This document shows, piece after piece, positions 1 through 8,559 of a stretch of 64,000 bases of DNA (its first letter is position 1; every line of letters starts with the position of its first letter). The DNA lies in assembly GCA_028716845.1 (NCBI GenBank), contig JAQUPF010000004.1, positions 1-64,000 of the forward strand, given 5' to 3'. The position numbers were made by a program, and so were the translations under genes. The notes under the pieces were generated by a model. It was given only the letters and a program-made list of their open reading frames with translations. It was not told where the DNA came from and ran no database searches. Source of the DNA: a bacterium. GTDB lineage: Bacteria; Auribacterota; Tritonobacteria; UBA1439.

Positions 1-347
1 CCACCGTCTACGCGGGAGGGGCATTCCCCGGGGTCGGCGGCGCGGCGAGGAACTGCCTCCCGGCGCTCCACGCCGCCGGTTCCGGGACCGCGACCGACTG
101 GAATCCCGACCTCAACAGCACCGTGCGGGCCATCGCGGTCTGCGCCGGCACTGTCTACGCGGGGGGGGATTTCACGACCGTCGGCGGCGACTCCAGGTCG
201 CGCTTCGCTCGATTCGATCTGCCCGCTCTCAAACGGTACGACATCAATTTTCAGCCGGAAGGCATGGAGCCGCCGTTCGGCTTCATGCCGGCCCATGCCT
301 CGCCCTTCGGCGTGGGGCCGTCAGGCATCCAATTCGGCTGGAATTAG
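1..347 (+). CDS. Exported repeat (propeller-like) protein, 3' end, with C-terminal GW tail
   Basis: Only the last 114 codons lie in the window; the frame is open from base 3 to the edge, so the real start is upstream. Two units starting TVYAGG-F..VGG occur 49 residues apart, the spacing of blades in repeat propellers of the 'VYAGGxF' kind. The last ~35 residues (coding 243-344) read INFQP...FG...QFGWN and end at the stop. The same tail ends four other proteins here (27599, 28785, 31146 and 43075). An extracellular location is inferred from the repeat type; no signal peptide can be seen because the 5' end is missing. Confidence 0.75.
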   Translation, partial: TVYAGGAFPGVGGAARNCLPALHAAGSGTATDWNPDLNSTVRAIAVCAGTVYAGGDFTTVGGDSRSRFARFDLPALKRYDINFQPEGMEPPFGFMPAHASPFGVGPSGIQFGWN

Positions 348-515
348 CGTCATATCGCCCGCTCCCCTCTCTCCCGCGGCGCGGCCCGGCCGCCGCTGTC
401 ATCCGGGATGACCCGCCGCGCACGCCATCGCCCCGTCAGGAGACGCGTTCGCCTGATCGGGAATGCCCGCGGGGGGGGGCCGGCGGCGCGGAGGACGGGG
501 GCGACGGGGGCGGGC

Positions 516-1049
516 TCAGCCCTGGTACGGCTTCAGGTACCGCTTGATGAGCCTGAGGGCGAAGCGGTGGTCGGCCTCGGTGAGGCCGGCGACGCAGTCC
601 TCGGCGACCTCGACCTGGAAGCCGCGCATGCAGGCCTCCACCGCGGTGAAGAGGACGCAGATCTCCGTCACGACGCCGCTGATGACGATCTTCCGCGTGC
701 CGAGCTTCCTCAGGAGCTTCTCGAGCTTCGTCCGGTAGAAGGCCGAGTAGGTGGTCTTGTCGATGATGTAGTCGCTGCTCCGGGGCTTCAGCTCGGCGAC
801 GATCTCGGAGCCGGCGGAGCCGTTGACGGCGTGCTTCGGCCAGACCTTGAACTCGGGGTCCTCCTTCCGATGCTTGTCGCAGACGAAGATGACGGGGATG
901 TGCTCGCGGGAGGCGCGGGCGATCCGCCGCCTGATGTTGCGGATGACCTGCCGCGCCCGCGGGACCTCGAGGGGGGCGCCCTTGAGGACGAAGTCATTGA
1001 GCATGTCAATGACGAGGAGCGCGGTGGTGCTCTTGATTCGCTTCGGCAT
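516..1049 (-). CDS. pncA: Nicotinamidase-type cysteine hydrolase (isochorismatase superfamily)
   Basis: 177 aa. The cysteine-hydrolase triad is visible as D15 (LLVIDML), K98 (DKTTYSAF) and C131 (SGVVTEICV). D58, H60 and H73 in the DxH...WPKH segment match the metal site of true nicotinamidases, which favours nicotinamide deamidation to nicotinate over a generic isochorismatase activity. Start: the frame stays open to 1172, but homology begins at the ATG at 1049, where GGAG sits just upstream. The next gene upstream on this strand is nicotinate phosphoribosyltransferase, the following step of NAD salvage. The 231-bp gap between them carries a dispersed repeat, so co-transcription is likely but not shown. 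Confidence 0.88.
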   Translation of the reverse strand: MPKRIKSTTALLVIDMLNDFVLKGAPLEVPRARQVIRNIRRRIARASREHIPVIFVCDKHRKEDPEFKVWPKHAVNGSAGSEIVAELKPRSSDYIIDKTTYSAFYRTKLEKLLRKLGTRKIVISGVVTEICVLFTAVEACMRGFQVEVAEDCVAGLTEADHRFALRLIKRYLKPYQG

Positions 1050-1150
1050 CTCCAACCCTTTTCCCTTCGGGAGTGATAGCACGAACGGCCTAGGGGAAAC
1101 AAGAAAAAAAGTCGAACCTCGGAAGAAACAGTCGCAGCGGAGACGAGGGA

Positions 1151-1241
1151 CCAATCCACCACGGATTTCCACGGATCATTAACGGATAGTCACGGTTACT
1201 CCTTCGTGATTATCCGTGAATATCCGCAAGAATCCGTGGAG
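1151..1241 (-). repeat. Intergenic ATCCGTG/ATCCGCG repeat, copy 1
   Basis: Lies between pncB and pncA. On the minus strand it is a run of ATCCGTG-like heptamers spaced about 10-11 nt, ending in GGTGGATTGGT. About 42 nt can be aligned with 14715-14757 on the plus strand with roughly six mismatches. No open frame is conserved, so it is best read as a dispersed non-coding repeat. Confidence 0.7.
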
Positions 1242-1280
1242 ATCAGCGGCAAGTGGTTATTTAAAGTATCGCGCGGGGGG

Positions 1281-2471
1281 CTACAGCGCCACGCGCCGGA
1301 GGCCGGCGAGCGTCCGGGCGCGGATCTCGCGCGGCGCGGGGAGTTTCAGGGCGATCCGGCCGCCCCGCATGAAGGTCCGGTGGATGTCGGCCGTCGCGCC
1401 GCCGCACGCGCAGCGGGGCGGGCGCGCCCGGACGGGGACGTTCACCCGCGCGCCGCACCGCCGGCACCGGCAGAGTTTCTTCTCACCCGCCTCCTTCCCC
1501 CGCTTGGCGACGGGGCGGTCGTCGATCTCGACGATGTCGAGGGCGAAGTCCACCACCGGGGCGCTCGCGATCCGCGTCCCCACGCCGTAGCCGTCCGCCC
1601 ACGGGTTGAGCCCCGGGATCTTCTCCTCGTCGAGGCCGCCGCTCACGAAGAGCTTCACCCGGCGGAAGCCGTTCAGGTCGAGCTCCCAGCGGACCTCACG
1701 GAGGATGTCGGCCATGCTCCCTCTCCGGGAGGCGGGCGTGTCGAGCCGGACGGCGGCCAGGCCGCTGCCGAGGGCGCGGGCGACGCGGAGCGCCTCGACC
1801 TTCTCGTCGTTGAAGGTGTCGATGAGTGAGACGCACGGCGCCTTCCTGCCGATGATCCGGCGGAAGGCGCGCGTCGCCTCGACCGTGTCCCCGACGCAGA
1901 GGACGAGGGCGTGCGGCATGGTGCCCGACGGCTCGAGGCCCAGCCGCTTCGCCGACGCGACGGCGGAGACGCCGTCCGCCCCGCCGATGTAGGCGCTCCG
2001 GTCGATCATCGGGGCGATCGCCGGGTGCATCCGCCGGGCGCCGAAGCTCAGGATCGCGCGGTTCCCCGCCGCCTTCCGGCACCGGGCGGCGGCGGTGGCG
2101 ATCCCCGAGGCCTGGCAGAGGAGCCCGAGGAGCGGGGTCTCGTAGGCGCCGAAGAGGTTGTAGCGCCCCGCGATGGAGAAGACGACGTCGCCGGCGCCGA
2201 AGACCGTCCCCTCGTCGACGGCCCGCACCCCGACATCGATCCGGAGCCGCTCCAGGAGCCGGAGCGCCTCCTCGAGTCCCGCGAAGACGGCCCAGGGGAT
2301 CCGCCGCGGCAGCGCCTTCGCCCGCACCTCGGCGACGACCTTTCGGTCGATCCCCTCCGCCCCGAGGACACGGAGCGTCCGCTCGAAGTAGACGTCCGTC
2401 GTCCGCCCCGCGATTATCTCCTCCGGCGACGCGACGAAGAAAGGCCTGTCAGGCGACGCCTTCCGCGCCAT
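1281..2471 (-). CDS. pncB: Nicotinate phosphoribosyltransferase, archaeal-type with C-terminal zinc-binding domain
   Basis: 396 aa. Converts nicotinate and PRPP to nicotinate mononucleotide in NAD salvage. Recognisable family segments are the N-terminal TTDVYFERT, the central SFGARRMHP...GG-DGVSAV block, the SLIDTFNDE barrel strand and the KLFVSGGLDEE/GVGTRI phosphate-binding end of the barrel. The last ~70 residues hold five cysteines in a C-x-C-x2-C...C-x-C arrangement (around CRCRRCG and RCACGG), resembling the zinc-knuckle tail known from archaeal enzymes such as the Thermoplasma one. It precedes the nicotinamidase on the same strand, giving a two-step salvage module. Confidence 0.92.
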   Translation of the reverse strand: MARKASPDRPFFVASPEEIIAGRTTDVYFERTLRVLGAEGIDRKVVAEVRAKALPRRIPWAVFAGLEEALRLLERLRIDVGVRAVDEGTVFGAGDVVFSIAGRYNLFGAYETPLLGLLCQASGIATAAARCRKAAGNRAILSFGARRMHPAIAPMIDRSAYIGGADGVSAVASAKRLGLEPSGTMPHALVLCVGDTVEATRAFRRIIGRKAPCVSLIDTFNDEKVEALRVARALGSGLAAVRLDTPASRRGSMADILREVRWELDLNGFRRVKLFVSGGLDEEKIPGLNPWADGYGVGTRIASAPVVDFALDIVEIDDRPVAKRGKEAGEKKLCRCRRCGARVNVPVRARPPRCACGGATADIHRTFMRGGRIALKLPAPREIRARTLAGLRRVAL

Positions 2472-2580
2472 GGTAGTGCGGCTTATTGTCCGGTGCGGGA
2501 AACGGGCCGCATTCCCCGCACCCCCTTCCCACGACGGCGAACCCCCGCGGGGGACGGCCCATGACGGTCAACCGCGGGGC

Positions 2581-2600
2581 GGGCGGCATGGATGCCGCCC
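2581..2600 (-). terminator. Hairpin just downstream of hicA
   Basis: GGGCGGCA-TGGA-TGCCGCCC is a perfect 8-bp stem with a 4-nt loop, 10 bases past the hicA stop. No clear U-run follows, so it may be a weak terminator or an mRNA-stabilising hairpin that separates hicBA from pncB. Confidence 0.4.
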
Positions 2601-2610
2601 GATCGCTGTT

Positions 2611-2787
2611 TCAGCCGGCGAGTTTCCTGAGTATATGCCTGGCGAGGTAGTCCTTGATCTCGCGATGGCGGGCCACCGGCTGGCAAGCGCCGGTCCCTGG
2701 GTTCCTATACCAATCGTGACGACCACCATGCCGTATGAGAACGCATCCGCTCCTCTCGATCCGGCGGATCAGATCAACCCGCTTCAT
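2611..2787 (-). CDS. hicA: HicA-family mRNA interferase toxin
   Basis: 58 aa, short enough to be missed by length-filtered gene calling. It shows the whole HicA pattern: N-terminal MKRVDLIRRIERSGC, the glycine-histidine turn RHGGRHDWY with the catalytic-type His at position 24, then the NPGTG turn and the C-terminal VARHREIKDYLARHIL helix. HicA toxins are double-stranded-RNA-binding-fold ribonucleases that cleave translated mRNAs. Its ATG overlaps the hicB stop (ATGA at 2784-2787), so the antitoxin is translated first, the order in many hicBA pairs. Confidence 0.88.
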   Translation of the reverse strand: MKRVDLIRRIERSGCVLIRHGGRHDWYRNPGTGACQPVARHREIKDYLARHILRKLAG

Positions 2788-2975
2788 GCGATCTGGAGAT
2801 CGGAAACCTTCCGGATCCCCGGTATGTGTCCTCCGGTAAGATCCTCATAAAGATCCCTCAGGTTCTCCCGAAGTTCATCGTGGGTTTCACCCTGAGTCAT
2901 GTAGTCGGGATAATCTTCCAGATACCCCAGCCACATATCCCCATCCTGCCAGTGGACGTATCGGATCGTTTGCAT
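2784..2975 (-). CDS. hicB: HicB-family antitoxin
   Basis: 63 aa. It has the partially degraded RNase H-like fold signature of HicB/UPF0150: a strand with W-x-G-x-L-x-D-x-P, the MTQGETHDELRENL helix and a C-terminal helix. There is no separate DNA-binding extension, so autoregulation, if present, would need an unusually small protein. The start at 2975 gives the normal HicB N-terminus; the frame is open further upstream without similarity. An AAGGAAG sits about 17 nt upstream of the ATG, so the start is not certain. It is translationally coupled to hicA through ATGA. Confidence 0.85.
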   Translation of the reverse strand: MQTIRYVHWQDGDMWLGYLEDYPDYMTQGETHDELRENLRDLYEDLTGGHIPGIRKVSDLQIA

Positions 2976-3033
2976 GACATTATGATACGCTTCCTTGACC
3001 TGAAATTCAATCGGCGCTCGGGTGATGTGAAAA

Positions 3034-3504
3034 GCGCGCCCTACGGGGCGACCGTCGCGATGTTCGAGTTCTCCACGGGGCGGCCGTCGTCCCGCACGAA
3101 GCCCCCCGGCGGACCCTTCCGGACGAACGTCGTCGCGAACACCCAGTTGCCGTGGAACGAGGGGTCGGCCGGCACCGCGAGATCCAGCGTCCCCAGAAGC
3201 GGCGCCGGCGGGAACACCACGTCCCGCCAGCACGGCGCCTTCACCGTGCCGGCGTACCGGTACGACGTCTTCATCCCCTTCTCGAAGATCCAGACCTCCC
3301 CGCCCGCGAGGGCCTCCTCCACGCTCGAGGCGGCCCCGGCGACCTTCGGGTCCCTGATCGCCGCCAGGTACACGTCCACCGGCTGCCCCCCGTAGTTCCA
3401 GGGCGTGAATTCGCAGCGCCACGACAGCCCCGCCGTCCCGCCCGGCGGCACCCGCCCCGGCGCGAGCGACGGGTGGATGTAGCCCGGCGGCGGCGCGGGA
3501 GTGG
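3034..3504. repeat. 471-bp near-identical direct repeat, copy A
   Basis: Matches 6460-6930 at a constant offset of 3426 with a single mismatch (3390 C versus 6816 T). It covers the coding region of the C-terminal domain of the protein at 3041 and stops at the start of its Thr-Pro linker. Upstream of it the two genes are unrelated. Confidence 0.93.
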
Positions 3505-4660
3505 ACGTGGGCGCCGGCGCCGGTGTCCCGGTCGGTGTGGGGGCGGCCTCGATGCAATACACCCTGCGTGCGTCGTCCGAGCCGACCAGCACCCTGCCGT
3601 CGCCGGTGATGGCCGGCGACGATCGCACCTCGCCTCCGGTGTCGTAGCTCCACCGCAGCGCGCCGCGGGAGCCGATGGCGTAGAGCCTGTTGTCCAGAGA
3701 GCCGAAATAGACGGCGGTGCCGCTGCCGATGGCGGGGGAGGATTCCACATGCCCCGCGGTCCGGTAGCTCCATGCCAGTGCCCCGGTGCTCTCCAGGACG
3801 TACAGGTGGTTGTCGTTCGACCCGATGTAGACACGAGCATCCGTGCCGACGGCGGGAGATGATTGCACTCTCTCGCCCGTCTGGTATGACCACAGAAGAA
3901 CACCGGACCAATTCAGCGCCCAGATATTAGAATGATTGTTGCCCACGTACACCCTCCCGGGAACGATGGAGGGGGAGGAAAGGATGTAGCCGACCATGTG
4001 ATAGCTCCACACCAGGCCGCCGGCGCTGTCGATGGCGTACAGCCGGCCGTCGAGCGAACCCACGCACACGCTGTTCCCGATCCCGACGGCCGGTGTCGAG
4101 CCGATGTTTTCGTTTGCGTAATAGGTCCACAGGCGCGTCCCCGATGAATCGAGGCAGTAGAGCGCGTTGTCGTCCGACCCGATGTACACCCGCCCGTCAG
4201 CCGCGATTGCAGGGGAGCTGCGCACACCGCCGCCGGTCTGGTAACTCCAGGCAATCTTCCCCGCAGAATCGAATGCGTAGATCCGGTTATCGACCGCGCC
4301 GACATAGACGTTCCCGCCATCGGCTATGGCGGGAGAGGAATCCAGGGCGGCGCCGATACGGTACGACCAGGCCAGCCCCCCGGCGGAGTCGAACGCCCAG
4401 AAAGTCCCGCTGTAGGTCGCGATATGCGCCCTGCCGTCGCTCCCGACGCACGGGGAGGAGGAATATATCTCTTCCCCGGTGTAGTAACTCCACGAAAGCA
4501 TGCACAAGGGAGGCCCCTCGTGCTCGTCGCTCCTTCCGGTGTGGTTCGCGTTATGTCGGAACATCGGCCAGGGGGAGCCGGTCTGGGGCTGCGCGGGCGG
4601 CATGCCGGCAGTGAGGAGGACGATCGCCAGGACCATCGGCGGTACAAGGACGCGCCTCAT
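3041..4660 (-). CDS. Exported 8-unit PQQ-like propeller protein with C-terminal VDVYL domain
   Basis: 539 aa. A hydrophobic signal peptide covers residues 1 to about 25. Then comes W-PMFRH-N-NHTGRS, the usual entry to PQQ-like propellers, and eight tandem units of ~38-40 residues with consensus SSPAI..DG.VY.GS.DN.LYA..S.G.L.WSY.TG, enough for one closed 8-bladed propeller. A Thr-Pro linker (~residue 370-390) leads to a 150-residue domain with PVDVYLA, SYRYAG and G-WVFAT. GGAGGG lies 8 nt before the ATG. It follows the paralogue at 4710-6293 by 49 bp and is probably in the same operon. The ligand or substrate is unknown; classical quinoprotein dehydrogenase residues were not recognised. Confidence 0.85.
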   Translation of the reverse strand: MRRVLVPPMVLAIVLLTAGMPPAQPQTGSPWPMFRHNANHTGRSDEHEGPPLCMLSWSYYTGEEIYSSSPCVGSDGRAHIATYSGTFWAFDSAGGLAWSYRIGAALDSSPAIADGGNVYVGAVDNRIYAFDSAGKIAWSYQTGGGVRSSPAIAADGRVYIGSDDNALYCLDSSGTRLWTYYANENIGSTPAVGIGNSVCVGSLDGRLYAIDSAGGLVWSYHMVGYILSSPSIVPGRVYVGNNHSNIWALNWSGVLLWSYQTGERVQSSPAVGTDARVYIGSNDNHLYVLESTGALAWSYRTAGHVESSPAIGSGTAVYFGSLDNRLYAIGSRGALRWSYDTGGEVRSSPAITGDGRVLVGSDDARRVYCIEAAPTPTGTPAPAPTSTPAPPPGYIHPSLAPGRVPPGGTAGLSWRCEFTPWNYGGQPVDVYLAAIRDPKVAGAASSVEEALAGGEVWIFEKGMKTSYRYAGTVKAPCWRDVVFPPAPLLGTLDLAVPADPSFHGNWVFATTFVRKGPPGGFVRDDGRPVENSNIATVAP

Positions 4661-4709
4661 TGCGAATGCCCTCCGTGCGATTCCGCCACGCGTTCGGGCG
4701 CCCGCACGC

Positions 4710-6293
4710 CTACTCGACGATCCGGAACGGCGTCGTCGCCAGGAGGAACGCGTCCTCCGGCTTCGTGACCGGCTGCCCCGGCGTGAAGAAGCCCGCCATC
4801 ACCCGGCAGTTCCCCGCCGGCGCCCCCCCCGGGACGCTCAGGTCCATGAGCGGGTACGTGAACGGCGCATCGAGCCCCGGGACGTTCGTCGCCACCGGGA
4901 CGATCTTCGTCCCCAGCGTCAGGGCGTCCAGCATCGAACCGTCCGGGAGCTGCACGACCGCGTACGCGTCGAACGGCTGCGCGACGGACTCGTTCAGCCG
5001 GAACGACGCCGTGAAACGGTCCCCCTGCCTGAAGGACGTCCCGTTCAGCAGCACCTCCGCCTGCGGCACCGGCGGAAGCGTCGCCGTCGGCGCGATGGTC
5101 GGCGTCGGTGTCACTGTGGGCGTCGGTGTCGCCGCCGGGGTCATGGTCGGCGTCATGGTCGGCGCCGGCTCGGCCCCGATGCAGTAAAGGTTGTTGTCCC
5201 GCGAGGTGAACAGCACCCTGCCGTCGCCGGTGATGGGGGGCGACGATTGCACGTCGCCGCCGGTGACGTAGCTCCACAGCAGGGAGCCGGCGGAATCGAG
5301 GGCGTAGAGCGCGTTGTCCTGGGAGCCGAAATAGACGGCGCCGCCGCTCCCGATCGCGGGCGAGGAATGATGGATATATCCCGCCGTGGAGTAGCTCCAC
5401 ACCAGCGCCCCCGCGGACGTGAACGCGTACAGTCTCATATCCTGGGACCCGACGTAGAGATGGCCGCCCGTGCCGAGGGCGGGCGCGGTGGTTATGGTCC
5501 CCGTCTGGTAACTCCAGATCAGGCCGCTCGAATCAAGGGCATGGAACCGACCGTCGCGGGACCCCGCAAAGACCTTCCCGAGTATGTACAGGGGAGTGCC
5601 CACGGAGTCGGCCGTCTGGTAACTCCACGCCAGAGAGCCCGTGTTGGTGAGCACGTGGATGGCGTTATTCGCCTCCCCCGTCTCCCCCGAGGTGAAACAC
5701 ACGGCGCCGTTGCCGAGGACGGCCGGGGATGTATCGATGTCCTCGTCGGTAATGTAACTCCACGCGAGCGACCCGGAGGAACCGAAGGCGTAGAGCGTGT
5801 TGTCGTGCGAACCGATGTAGACACTGCCGTCGCTGCCGATCGCCGGGGAGCTGTTCTCTATGGCGTCCCCGGTCTGGTAACTCCAGACGAGCGTCCCGTC
5901 GGAACCGACCGCGCGCAACCTATTATCGTAGGAGCCGATATAGACCCTCCCCTCCTCGTCGATCGCGGGAGAGCCATACGCGGCAAGATTGGTATTGAAG
6001 CTCCAGGCCGGTCCCCCCGCCGAGTCGAACGCATACAGCCTCGAGAAGGGGTGCGCGATATACACCCGGCCGTCGCTGCCGACGGCCGGAGAGGAATCGG
6101 TCCAGAAGTCGTTCAGATTGTAGCTCCATGAAAGGCCGCACGACGGCGGCCCCTCGTGCTCGTCGCTCCTGCCGGTGTGGTTCGCGTCGTGCCGGTACAT
6201 GGGCCAGGGGGAACCGGTCTGCGGCTGCGCGATGGACGCCCCCGCGAAAAGCGAGAGGGAAAGGACGGTCAGGGGGATGAGAATGCGTTTCAT
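4710..6293 (-). CDS. Exported 8-unit PQQ-like propeller protein, tandem paralogue
   Basis: 527 aa. Signal peptide 1-22, the same propeller entry SPWPMYRHDANHTGRSDEH as the neighbour, then eight SSPAI/VY.GS/LYA..S.G/WSY units. Unit 4 carries an insertion (SGETGEANNA) and unit 5 is shortened. A Thr-Pro linker (MTPTMTPAATPTP type) separates it from a ~115-residue C-terminal beta-domain with F-x-QGDRF, FDAYAVVQLPDG and CRVMAGFF, which looks like a diverged version of the VDVYL domain. GGAGGGCCGCC precedes the ATG. Propeller identity with the 3041 protein is high, pointing to tandem duplication, while the C-terminal domains differ. Confidence 0.85.
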   Translation of the reverse strand: MKRILIPLTVLSLSLFAGASIAQPQTGSPWPMYRHDANHTGRSDEHEGPPSCGLSWSYNLNDFWTDSSPAVGSDGRVYIAHPFSRLYAFDSAGGPAWSFNTNLAAYGSPAIDEEGRVYIGSYDNRLRAVGSDGTLVWSYQTGDAIENSSPAIGSDGSVYIGSHDNTLYAFGSSGSLAWSYITDEDIDTSPAVLGNGAVCFTSGETGEANNAIHVLTNTGSLAWSYQTADSVGTPLYILGKVFAGSRDGRFHALDSSGLIWSYQTGTITTAPALGTGGHLYVGSQDMRLYAFTSAGALVWSYSTAGYIHHSSPAIGSGGAVYFGSQDNALYALDSAGSLLWSYVTGGDVQSSPPITGDGRVLFTSRDNNLYCIGAEPAPTMTPTMTPAATPTPTVTPTPTIAPTATLPPVPQAEVLLNGTSFRQGDRFTASFRLNESVAQPFDAYAVVQLPDGSMLDALTLGTKIVPVATNVPGLDAPFTYPLMDLSVPGGAPAGNCRVMAGFFTPGQPVTKPEDAFLLATTPFRIVE

Positions 6294-6459
6294 GGCGGCC
6301 CTCCGCGGGTTGGAGTTTCTGCTGCTGGCCGCCTCGAATCCTAGCGCGGGGACGGGCGGAGGGCAAGGGTTTTCTTAACGGGATTTCTTGACGGAAAGGC
6401 GTATCGCGTGAATCCTCCCGTCCATTACTGTCGTGACCTGAACGCCGGGGGCGCGGCGC

Positions 6460-6930
6460 GCGCGCCCTACGGGGCGACCGTCGCGATGTTCGAGTTCTCC
6501 ACGGGGCGGCCGTCGTCCCGCACGAAGCCCCCCGGCGGACCCTTCCGGACGAACGTCGTCGCGAACACCCAGTTGCCGTGGAACGAGGGGTCGGCCGGCA
6601 CCGCGAGATCCAGCGTCCCCAGAAGCGGCGCCGGCGGGAACACCACGTCCCGCCAGCACGGCGCCTTCACCGTGCCGGCGTACCGGTACGACGTCTTCAT
6701 CCCCTTCTCGAAGATCCAGACCTCCCCGCCCGCGAGGGCCTCCTCCACGCTCGAGGCGGCCCCGGCGACCTTCGGGTCCCTGATCGCCGCCAGGTACACG
6801 TCCACCGGCTGCCCCTCGTAGTTCCAGGGCGTGAATTCGCAGCGCCACGACAGCCCCGCCGTCCCGCCCGGCGGCACCCGCCCCGGCGCGAGCGACGGGT
6901 GGATGTAGCCCGGCGGCGGCGCGGGAGTGG
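6460..6930. repeat. 471-bp near-identical direct repeat, copy B
   Basis: Second copy of 3034-3504, encoding the C-terminal domain of the glycosidase-like protein at 6467. The one nucleotide difference changes Gly to Glu in the segment before QPVDVYL. Both edges coincide closely with the domain boundaries. Confidence 0.93.
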
Positions 6931-8530
6931 CCGTGGGCGCGGGCACCGGCGTCACCGTCGCCGTCGGTGTAGGGGACACCGGCGGCGTGGGCGTGGGCGT
7001 CGCCGGCGGCGTCGGCGTCGGCGTGAGCGTCTGGTCGACGTCGAACGGCCCGGTCGTGCCGTACGATCCGTCCCCCTCCTCCGGCAGCGGCTGCGCGCGG
7101 AACAGGACGCCGTTCGCGCCTCCCGGCAGGTCCGTCGCGGAATCCCAGACGAACGTGTGCGGCTCGCCCCCGATCCCCGCATCGAGGTCGTATCTCCCGT
7201 CGCCGCCGCTCCCCATGGAGGCGGAGAGATAGTCGACGCCGTTCGTGCTGTAGGCGAATTCCACCTCGGGGCAATTCTCCGCCTCCCAGTGGTACAGCCT
7301 GTAGGCAAGGGGTATGTCCCCGCCCGAGGGGCTCGGCGGCGTCTCGACCTCCGCGGACATGTTCCCCTTCCTGACGGCCGCGCCGAGCGTGTACAGCTCG
7401 GCCGCGCTCCTCCCGGAGCGCAGAAAGAAGTAGCTCTCGCCGAGGCGGACGGCGTCGAGGCCGTAATTCCTCTCGTAATTCCAGGCACTCGCATTTTCGC
7501 TCGTCTGCCCGATGGCGTTGATCGGCTCCTCCCTGCACAGCCAGTTGACGCCGTCCGGAGAGTAGAACGAGAGTATCTTCTTTGAATCATTCTCCGTCCA
7601 GAGCATGAACCCCTTCCGTTCGCCGTTCTCGAACACCTCTTCAAACGTATCCATGTGCTGGATGGTCGAGGAAAGCACACTCCCCTGAAAGGTCAATATC
7701 TCGTGGATCTCAGGCGTCGGGACGGGGGTCGGCGCGTATGTCTCCCAGCGGGTCTGGCACTCCTGGTCCCATGCGTAGAGCACCCATTCGAGGCCGTTGT
7801 GCGAGATGTACATCTCGAAATAGCCGGGATTGCCCGTGCAGGTGTTCAGATGGCTGCTCCCGAGATACATGATGTAGCGGTTGTCCATGGGATTGTCGGT
7901 GTCGAGCGTCGGCGAGCCGCCGGGCCTGTAGAGGACGTCGGGCTTGATCATGATCCTCGTCGTCCCGCATTCCCCGGGATTGACGTCGGACTGCTTGTAG
8001 TACGGCGGGCAATGGACACCGTCGAGGGAGGCGGGGGCTTTCCATGTGACGCCGTCGGCGGATTCGGCATAGCGGAAAAAGGAGTTGGTCATGTACTGGG
8101 CGAACCACAGCTTGAACTTGATGTCCGTGTCCCCGTCCATCGTGTCGGAGGAGGGGAACCCGTTCGGATCATGGGCGAGGGCGTGGTGGCCGATGTGCCA
8201 GCTCCGCGGGATGTCCAGGGGCGTGGGCGTGCCCCATACCCTGCCGTCGGACGAACAGGCCATCCACAGTGACCTGGGCGTGGGTGTCGGGTGGACGAAA
8301 TACTCGTGGATGCTGATAAATTGCGCCCCGTCCCAGATCATCCTGCTGTCGTAGTGGCGGTGCGGTAATGTCGCGGCGATCGCGGGCTCGACGCCGTCGT
8401 TCCAGTCGGTGTAGGTGAAATCCGTCCATGCGGGGGGCGTCGGGGTCGGTGTCTGTGAATGGGACGGCGTCGCGGCGAAGGGGAGAACGGCCAGCAGAAA
8501 AAGCGGCAGGGAACAGGAGCGGGTTTGCAT
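6467..8530 (-). CDS. Exported glycosidase-like propeller protein with VDVYL C-terminal domain
   Basis: 687 aa with a signal peptide (residues 1-26). Residues ~35-400 look like a five-bladed glycosidase-type propeller: repeated strands ending in SSDGRVWG, SADGVTWKAP, SHNGLEWVLY and SPDGVNWLC, plus H-x-D-P-N-G and KPDVLYRPGG segments reminiscent of GH43/GH117-like folds. Catalytic acids cannot be assigned by eye. A ~110-residue Ig-like segment, a long Thr-Pro linker (~residues 505-545) and the VDVYL domain follow; the last is nearly identical in DNA to that of the 3041 protein. A sigma70-like promoter and GGAGGG precede the start. Likely secreted and carbohydrate-directed, by inference. Confidence 0.75.
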   Translation of the reverse strand: MQTRSCSLPLFLLAVLPFAATPSHSQTPTPTPPAWTDFTYTDWNDGVEPAIAATLPHRHYDSRMIWDGAQFISIHEYFVHPTPTPRSLWMACSSDGRVWGTPTPLDIPRSWHIGHHALAHDPNGFPSSDTMDGDTDIKFKLWFAQYMTNSFFRYAESADGVTWKAPASLDGVHCPPYYKQSDVNPGECGTTRIMIKPDVLYRPGGSPTLDTDNPMDNRYIMYLGSSHLNTCTGNPGYFEMYISHNGLEWVLYAWDQECQTRWETYAPTPVPTPEIHEILTFQGSVLSSTIQHMDTFEEVFENGERKGFMLWTENDSKKILSFYSPDGVNWLCREEPINAIGQTSENASAWNYERNYGLDAVRLGESYFFLRSGRSAAELYTLGAAVRKGNMSAEVETPPSPSGGDIPLAYRLYHWEAENCPEVEFAYSTNGVDYLSASMGSGGDGRYDLDAGIGGEPHTFVWDSATDLPGGANGVLFRAQPLPEEGDGSYGTTGPFDVDQTLTPTPTPPATPTPTPPVSPTPTATVTPVPAPTATPAPPPGYIHPSLAPGRVPPGGTAGLSWRCEFTPWNYEGQPVDVYLAAIRDPKVAGAASSVEEALAGGEVWIFEKGMKTSYRYAGTVKAPCWRDVVFPPAPLLGTLDLAVPADPSFHGNWVFATTFVRKGPPGGFVRDDGRPVENSNIATVAP

Positions 8531-8559
8531 TGATTCCCTCCGGCACCTTTCTTATTTAT

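Noticed and set aside
2784-3911. 375-residue minus-strand frame ending in the HicB sequence
   Set aside because: Its first ~300 codons are a shadow of the PQQ propeller gene in another frame. Only the C-terminal 63 residues, from ATG 2975, are real (HicB).
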